Shown here: positions 6,826 through 9,834 of the stretch, piece by piece
Numbering within the stretch: the stretch's first letter is position 1
Layout of the letters: the number at the start of each line of letters is the position of its first letter
Assembly: GCA_964486825.1 (NCBI GenBank)
Contig: CAZAQS010000180.1
Location: forward strand, 1-9,834
Direction: 5' to 3'
DNA from: CAZAQS01 sp964486825
GTDB taxonomy: Bacteria; Chloroflexota; Anaerolineae; Anaerolineales; UBA4823
Length of the DNA: 9,834 nucleotides
Notes under the pieces: model-generated
What the model was told of the DNA's origin: nothing
What the model saw: the letters and a program-made list of their open reading frames with translations, nothing else
Database searches by the model: none
Position numbers and translations under genes: made by a program

Positions 6826-6853
6826 ATCATAGGACGTGAGCAGGTACTCGCAA
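6826..6853 (-). promoter_or_regulatory. Candidate sigma-70 promoter for the histidine kinase
   Basis: TTGCGA (four of six) and TATGAT (five of six) are 16 nt apart. The -10 box ends 14 nt before the kinase ATG, so a normal transcription start would leave a 5' leader of only about 7 nt, nearly leaderless. Either this is so, or the promoter or the start codon is elsewhere. Confidence 0.45.
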
Positions 6854-6887
6854 TGATGGCGTTGGCTTATCCCTGACTGAAAGTAGA

Positions 6888-7490
6888 TTAGCGGGAGTAA
6901 AACTCTACGATCCTCTGCTCCTGGATATCGTCATCGATCTCGTGGCGCTCCGGCTCTCGTAAGACACGGCCGCCCCCATCCTCAGGCTGCAGCCAGCCGG
7001 GTATGGCGGGTTTGTTCTCCTGCAGCCCGATGACATCTGGAATCTTTTGCGCGTCTTGCTTGAGTGTGACCAGTTGCCCGGGCACGACCAGGTAGGAGGG
7101 GATGTTCACTCTTTCTCCATCAACATGGACCAATCCATGGCTTACAAATTGCCTGGCCTGCGGGCGGGTGCGGGCAAGCCCAAGCCGGTAAACCACGTTA
7201 TCCAGGCGGCGCTCTAGTAAACGCAGTAGAGCCAAACCGGTGATCTCGCGCGTCTTGAGCGCCTGTTGGAAGAAGCGCACGAATTGAGACTCGTGGACCC
7301 CGTAAATCCGTTTCACCTTTTGTTTCTCGCGTAATTGCTGGCTGTACTCACTCACACGCCGCCTTGGTTTGCGTCCGTGCATTCCTGGCGGCACCTGCAG
7401 GCGGCGTTGAAGGCTTTCGCCGCCTGTTCCGAATAAATCCCTGCCTTCTCTCCTGGATAATTTATGCTTGGGCGTGCGGTCACGTGCCAT
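6888..7490 (-). CDS. rpsD: 30S ribosomal protein S4, cysteine-free (zinc-independent) form
   Basis: 200 residues, normal for S4, a primary 16S rRNA-binding protein of the small subunit. The N-terminal domain begins MARDRTPKHKLSRREG and includes the conserved PPGMHG motif. The S4 RNA-binding domain (~92-155) has LERRLDNVVYRLGLA, RxxARQFVSHGLVHVDG and VNIPSY. It ends in IVEFYSR, the typical S4 tail. In zinc-binding S4 the N-terminus carries four cysteines; here there are none (KHKLS instead of a CxxC), so it is a C-minus type. GGGAGGT lies 6 nt before the ATG. It is not beside rpsM, rpsK or rpoA, its usual neighbours, but stands alone between a cNMP-fold gene and a histidine kinase. It may be the sole S4 gene or a zinc-independent second copy; the window cannot tell. 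No terminator is visible in the 76 nt before the kinase. Confidence 0.97.
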   Translation of the reverse strand: MARDRTPKHKLSRREGRDLFGTGGESLQRRLQVPPGMHGRKPRRRVSEYSQQLREKQKVKRIYGVHESQFVRFFQQALKTREITGLALLRLLERRLDNVVYRLGLARTRPQARQFVSHGLVHVDGERVNIPSYLVVPGQLVTLKQDAQKIPDVIGLQENKPAIPGWLQPEDGGGRVLREPERHEIDDDIQEQRIVEFYSR

Positions 7491-7539
7491 TAGCTTACCT
7501 CCCTAATTTGACAAGAATACCTCAACTCTTTTACAGGAT

Positions 7540-7568
7540 ACTATAAGGACTCGTAGCAGGGAGGACAA
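7540..7568 (-). promoter_or_regulatory. Sigma-70-like promoter for rpsD
   Basis: TTGTCC (four of six) and TATAGT (five of six) with an ideal 17-nt spacer, about 50 nt upstream of the S4 ATG. The predicted 5' leader is about 43 nt and contains the GGGAGGT ribosome site. It follows the terminator at 7614-7645, consistent with a new transcription unit. Confidence 0.6.
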
Positions 7569-7591
7569 TGGGGAAAAATCCTAGCTGTTCA

Positions 7592-7605
7592 TAGGGATAT
7601 CCCTA
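7592..7605. repeat. 14-bp perfect palindrome upstream of the rpsD promoter
   Basis: TAGGGATATCCCTA is fully self-complementary. Its centre lies about 65 nt upstream of the predicted rpsD transcription start, a place where activators often bind. It lies 9 nt from the neighbouring terminator hairpin and shares no arms with it. No known regulator motif is recognised. Confidence 0.5.
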
Positions 7606-7613
7606 CTATAAAT

Positions 7614-7646
7614 AAAGCCCGCCTCCAAATCTTGAAGGCGGGCTTC
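7614..7646 (-). terminator. Strong hairpin terminator after the cNMP-fold gene
   Basis: AAGCCCGCCT (7615-7624) and AGGCGGGCTT (7636-7645) form a perfect 10-bp stem with an 11-nt loop. On the minus strand the stem is followed by TATTTATAG, a short U-rich tail. It sits 26 nt past the stop at 7672, ending the focA/cNMP-fold unit before rpsD. Confidence 0.85.
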
Positions 7647-7671
7647 ACTTCTAGTTGTACCCGGGAAGAAT

Positions 7672-8139
7672 TTAGGCCCGTGCGGCTGCCAGCTGGATGC
7701 GGGTGGAGCGCAATCGTTCAGCGTAAGCTTTAGCCAGCTGGTACATGATCACGCACGACATTTTGGCGTCATCCTCTAAAAGAGCTCGCATGGCGACAGC
7801 GTCTATGGAGATAACGCGCAGGTTTTGGTCTGCTTTAGCAGTTGCTGTGAAAATGTAAGGCTCCATCAATGCAGAGACCCCAAAGGCATCTCCGGGATTG
7901 ATCTCACCTACCAGGAATTCCTTGCTAAAGTCGAGCAAACCTTCCGTTTCCACCGTGTAGTACAGGTCTACACTGCCTTGCAGGAGGAGATATAAGGCGT
8001 CCGCCTTTTCACCCTCCTTGAAGATCTGTGACCCGCTTGGAATGTTAACTTCCTGGGCGATCATTGCAATGGCCTTCAGTTGGGCCTCAGTCAAGAGCCC
8101 AAAGAATGGGTAGCGTCGAAGTAACTCTGGAGATATCAT
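7672..8139 (-). CDS. Stand-alone cyclic-nucleotide-binding-fold (Crp-like) protein without DNA-binding domain
   Basis: 155 residues that form only the Crp/Fnr beta-roll domain (~10-125: FFGLLTEAQLKAI, GSQIFKEGEKADALYLLLQGSVDLY, NPGDAFGVSALMEP) and a C-terminal helix (~125-150). The helix-turn-helix that would make it a Crp/Fnr regulator is absent, and the gene ends normally, so it is not a truncation by the window. In the phosphate-binding cassette the usual Glu after FG is V88, and the usual Arg before TAT is F97. Binding of cAMP or a similar ligand is therefore doubtful. It has no cysteines in an Fnr-type N-terminal cluster. GGAGG lies 6 nt before the ATG. It follows focA by 74 nt on the same strand and probably shares its transcript. 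It may be a protein-protein regulator of the channel or of formate metabolism; that is inference. Confidence 0.85.
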   Translation of the reverse strand: MISPELLRRYPFFGLLTEAQLKAIAMIAQEVNIPSGSQIFKEGEKADALYLLLQGSVDLYYTVETEGLLDFSKEFLVGEINPGDAFGVSALMEPYIFTATAKADQNLRVISIDAVAMRALLEDDAKMSCVIMYQLAKAYAERLRSTRIQLAAARA

Positions 8140-8213
8140 ATTTTGCCTCCCAGGCGAACTCTAGTCACTGTTTACACAACCGAAAGCTCCGCAACGTCTG
8201 ATGAGTTGCTTAC

Positions 8214-9119
8214 TTATTTGGCGACGGCGCGCTTGCTGGCGGCTTTGACAGCTTCAGCAGGGGCACGCAGGTAGATGAACCAGTAAATCAAGCCTACCAT
8301 GGCGGCGCCACCGATGATATTGCCAATTGTGACCGGTAAAAGGTTGGCGAAAAAGAAGTTGCCCCAGGTCAGGCTGGCAAAGCTTGCCGCAGTTACGCCA
8401 CCGTCTGTCAAAGCTTTCAGGCCCCAGAATGAAGCGGGCGCCCAGTTCTTGATGAACAGGCCGATGGGGATGAAGTACATGTTGGCGATGCTGTGCTCAA
8501 ACCCGGCTGCCACGAAGGCTGAAATAGGGGGGATGATGGCCAGGATCTTGTCTGTGGTAGAGCGGGCGCTAAAGCAAAGCCATACCGCCATACAGACAAG
8601 GGCATTACACATGATGCCAAGCGCGATGGCCTGCATGAAACCTAGCCCGGTTTTCGAGTTGGCAATATTGAGGGCTGTTAAGCCAATCGAGCCGTTACCA
8701 AAAGTGTACTGTGCTGAAACAAACATGATCAGAGCAGTAACAATCGAGCCGACAAAGTTACCCGCGTAAACGATGACCCAGTTGCGCAGCAGCGCCCCAA
8801 CCCCAACCTTTCCGCTCATGAAAGCCATGATGATCAGGTTATTGCCGGTGAAGAGCTCTGCGCCGCCAACGACCACCAGGATGAGGCCGAGGGTGAATAC
8901 CAGTCCGCCCAACAGACGAGCTACCCCGTAGGGGAGCGCGCCCGATCCAGCCAGGACTGTCGTGGCGAAGATGGCGCCTACGGCGATAAAAGCGCCAGCC
9001 AGGATGCCAAGAGCGAACATACCAACCGTATCGAGGCCGGCTTTCTTCACACCAATCCCTTCGGCTTTAGCGGCCATTGCGGGGGGTAGTAAAGAGTCAA
9101 AAGAAATTTGGTCAGTCAT
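8214..9119 (-). CDS. focA: Formate/nitrite transporter family channel, FocA-type
   Basis: 301-residue inner-membrane pentameric channel family (FNT), with about six membrane segments. Diagnostic motifs are GGAELFTGNN (T91 in the Omega-loop position), SKTG (K156), and GFEHSIANMYFIP, whose H209 is the central gating histidine of FocA. NLLPVTIGNIIGG is in the last part. These favour formate/nitrite over ammonium or glycerol channels, and GFEHSIANMYFIP is especially FocA-like. The adjacent formate dehydrogenase gene supports formate as substrate, though nitrite is not excluded. ATG at 9119 is preferred because AAGGAG lies 9 nt upstream. A GTG at 9161 would add 14 hydrophilic residues and has no ribosome site. 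A terminator separates it from the dehydrogenase gene, so it likely has its own promoter. The small cNMP-fold gene follows. Confidence 0.95.
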   Translation of the reverse strand: MTDQISFDSLLPPAMAAKAEGIGVKKAGLDTVGMFALGILAGAFIAVGAIFATTVLAGSGALPYGVARLLGGLVFTLGLILVVVGGAELFTGNNLIIMAFMSGKVGVGALLRNWVIVYAGNFVGSIVTALIMFVSAQYTFGNGSIGLTALNIANSKTGLGFMQAIALGIMCNALVCMAVWLCFSARSTTDKILAIIPPISAFVAAGFEHSIANMYFIPIGLFIKNWAPASFWGLKALTDGGVTAASFASLTWGNFFFANLLPVTIGNIIGGAAMVGLIYWFIYLRAPAEAVKAASKRAVAK

Positions 9120-9128
9120 TGCAAGATA

Positions 9129-9134
9129 CTCCTT
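9129..9134 (-). promoter_or_regulatory. Ribosome binding site deciding the focA start
   Basis: AAGGAG, 9 nt before the ATG at 9119. It lies inside the reading frame that a GTG start at 9161 would use, which argues for the shorter protein. Confidence 0.65.
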
Positions 9135-9243
9135 ATCTGATTTTTTAGTTTTTGTAATCACTAATTTAATGTTATTCTTACAAGGTGGGTGAGCGCTAAC
9201 GTATGACGGCTAGTGGGCACCTCCTATGATCGTTTCTTTTTTA
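9135..9243 (-). promoter_or_regulatory. focA upstream region, leader candidate
   Basis: No gene is seen here. The region is AT-rich near focA. On the minus strand CTAGC and GTTAG can pair (9196-9213), nested inside AGGTG/CACCT (9183-9222), forming a weak two-step hairpin whose outer arm includes a strong ribosome-site-like AGGAGGT that has no start codon at a useful distance. No convincing -35/-10 pair was found. Confidence 0.25.
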
Positions 9244-9285
9244 AAGCCGGCGCTCCCTTTCCCCCGTAAAAGAGGGCGCCGGTTT
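9244..9285 (-). terminator. Hairpin terminator after the formate dehydrogenase gene
   Basis: CCGGCGC (9247-9253) pairs perfectly with GCGCCGG (9276-9282). The stem extends inward through CCCTTT/AAAG with one mismatch and wobble pairs, around an 8-nt loop. On the minus strand it starts 13 nt past the stop codon and is followed by a short TTT and an A-rich run, so the U-tract is short. It marks the boundary before focA. Confidence 0.7.
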
Positions 9286-9297
9286 CGAATTTGCCAT

Positions 9298-9834
9298 TCA
9301 GCCTGCCAGCTCAATCTTTACCGCACATACTTTATATTCCGGAATCTTTGCCACCGGATCGATAGCAGCGTTTGTAAGAGTGTTAGCGGCTGCTTCTGCG
9401 AAATGGAACGGGATGAAGACGATCCCCGGGGTAATATACTCCGTAACGCGGGCGAGCAGTTCGATCTGCCCACGCCGGCTGGAAACCTTCACCCGGTTCT
9501 TGCCATTCAAGCCGACCAGTTTAGCGTCCTCGGGGTGGATTTCGATATAGGCCTCAGGAACCTCGTTGACCAGCTTATCAGAGCGGCGCGTCATCGTTCC
9601 GGTATGGAAGTGGAACATCAACCGGCCGGTCGTAAGGGTGAACGGGAATTCATCGTCCGGAAGCTCGGCAGGCGGCTTGTAGGGCAGGGCGAAGAACGTC
9701 CCTTTGCCTTTCGTGAATTGACCCTTGTGAAGGTATTGTGTACCGGCATGTTCTGTATTTGGGCAAGGCCATTGCAGGGAGCCAAGTTCCTCCAGGCGTT
9801 CGTAGGTAATGCCGCCGTAGCTGGGAGGCAACCG
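9298..9834 (-). CDS. Formate dehydrogenase-type molybdopterin subunit, C-terminal part (cut by window edge)
   Basis: The last ~178 residues of a large molybdenum/tungsten-bis-MGD enzyme; the reading frame stays open to the window edge and the true start is outside. It includes PPSYGGITYERLEELGSLQW and the family-typical PPAELPDDEFPFTLTTGR, followed by TGTMTRRS. The C-terminal molybdopterin-dinucleotide-binding domain then shows IEIHPEDA, VKVSSRRGQIE, PGIVFIPFHFAEAAAN and the tail KIPEYKVCAVKIE. These phrases are typical of the FdhA/FdhF catalytic subunit, which oxidises formate to CO2 (or the reverse). The active-site Cys/Sec and Fe-S domains are upstream of the window. The neighbouring focA strengthens the formate assignment. 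Related members such as other oxidoreductase alpha subunits are less likely. The stop is followed at once by a terminator, so this subunit ends its operon. Confidence 0.88.
   Translation of the reverse strand, partial: RLPPSYGGITYERLEELGSLQWPCPNTEHAGTQYLHKGQFTKGKGTFFALPYKPPAELPDDEFPFTLTTGRLMFHFHTGTMTRRSDKLVNEVPEAYIEIHPEDAKLVGLNGKNRVKVSSRRGQIELLARVTEYITPGIVFIPFHFAEAAANTLTNAAIDPVAKIPEYKVCAVKIELAG

Noticed and set aside
7672..8139. Reading this gene as a Crp/Fnr transcription factor
   Set aside because: The helix-turn-helix domain is missing and the stop codon is followed by a clean terminator, so it is a stand-alone fold rather than a regulator cut short.
8191..8209. GCAAC/GTTGC inverted repeat between focA and the cNMP-fold gene
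   Set aside because: Only 5 bp of stem, a 9-nt loop and no T-tract; too weak to call a terminator, so the two genes are treated as possibly co-transcribed.
8299..8769. 156-residue plus-strand open frame opposite focA
   Set aside because: Antisense to the conserved channel core and with no recognisable family; its low-complexity composition follows from the hydrophobic codons on the other strand.
9120..9161. GTG start adding 14 residues to FocA
   Set aside because: No ribosome site precedes it, the added residues are hydrophilic and untypical, and the AAGGAG before the ATG at 9119 lies inside this extension.
1..9834. Mobile elements, CRISPR arrays, tRNA or rRNA genes
   Set aside because: No transposase or integrase signatures, no regularly spaced direct repeats and no tRNA-like cloverleaf were seen; intergenic gaps are all under about 220 nt.

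Overview
All supported genes lie on the minus strand, so transcription runs from high to low coordinates. The window looks like a bacterial chromosome segment from an anaerobic or facultative respirer. The gene content (b6-type cytochrome b with a c-heme extension, HdrD/EMO-like oxidoreductase, FrhB-like protein, zinc-less S4, formate dehydrogenase plus FocA) and the ATG/TTG start use would suit a Chloroflexota (Anaerolineae-like) organism. That placement is an inference from family resemblance, with modest confidence. There is no mobile element, CRISPR array, tRNA or rRNA.

Formate region (9834-7672): the C-terminal end of a formate-dehydrogenase-type molybdopterin subunit is cut by the window edge and followed by a hairpin terminator. 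Next come a complete FocA-type formate/nitrite channel and a small protein made only of a cyclic-nucleotide-binding fold with no DNA-binding domain. A GC-rich terminator closes this block.

Middle region (7606-5018): a lone ribosomal protein S4 gene of the cysteine-free type sits behind a good sigma-70-like promoter and a 14-bp perfect palindrome. It is followed by a membrane histidine kinase and a NarL/LuxR response regulator that overlap by 74 nt. A terminator closes the two-component pair.

Respiratory operon (4892-2): five tightly packed genes encode (1) a cytochrome b6-like protein with an N-terminal membrane anchor and one c-type heme motif, (2) a subunit IV (PetD)-like protein, (3) a Rieske protein, (4) a fusion of a NarI-like membrane domain, two 4Fe-4S clusters and two CCG domains, as in EMO/FadF/DsrMK proteins, and (5) an FrhB-like flavoprotein with two C-terminal 4Fe-4S clusters. 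Together these suggest one membrane electron-transfer assembly. It would join a Rieske/cytochrome b quinol oxidase core to a quinone-reactive heterodisulfide-reductase-like arm and a soluble flavin/Fe-S module. Direction of electron flow and the soluble donor or acceptor cannot be read from sequence. The two-component system just upstream, and formate metabolism further upstream, are plausible but unproven partners. The five-gene operon is the most interesting item here.
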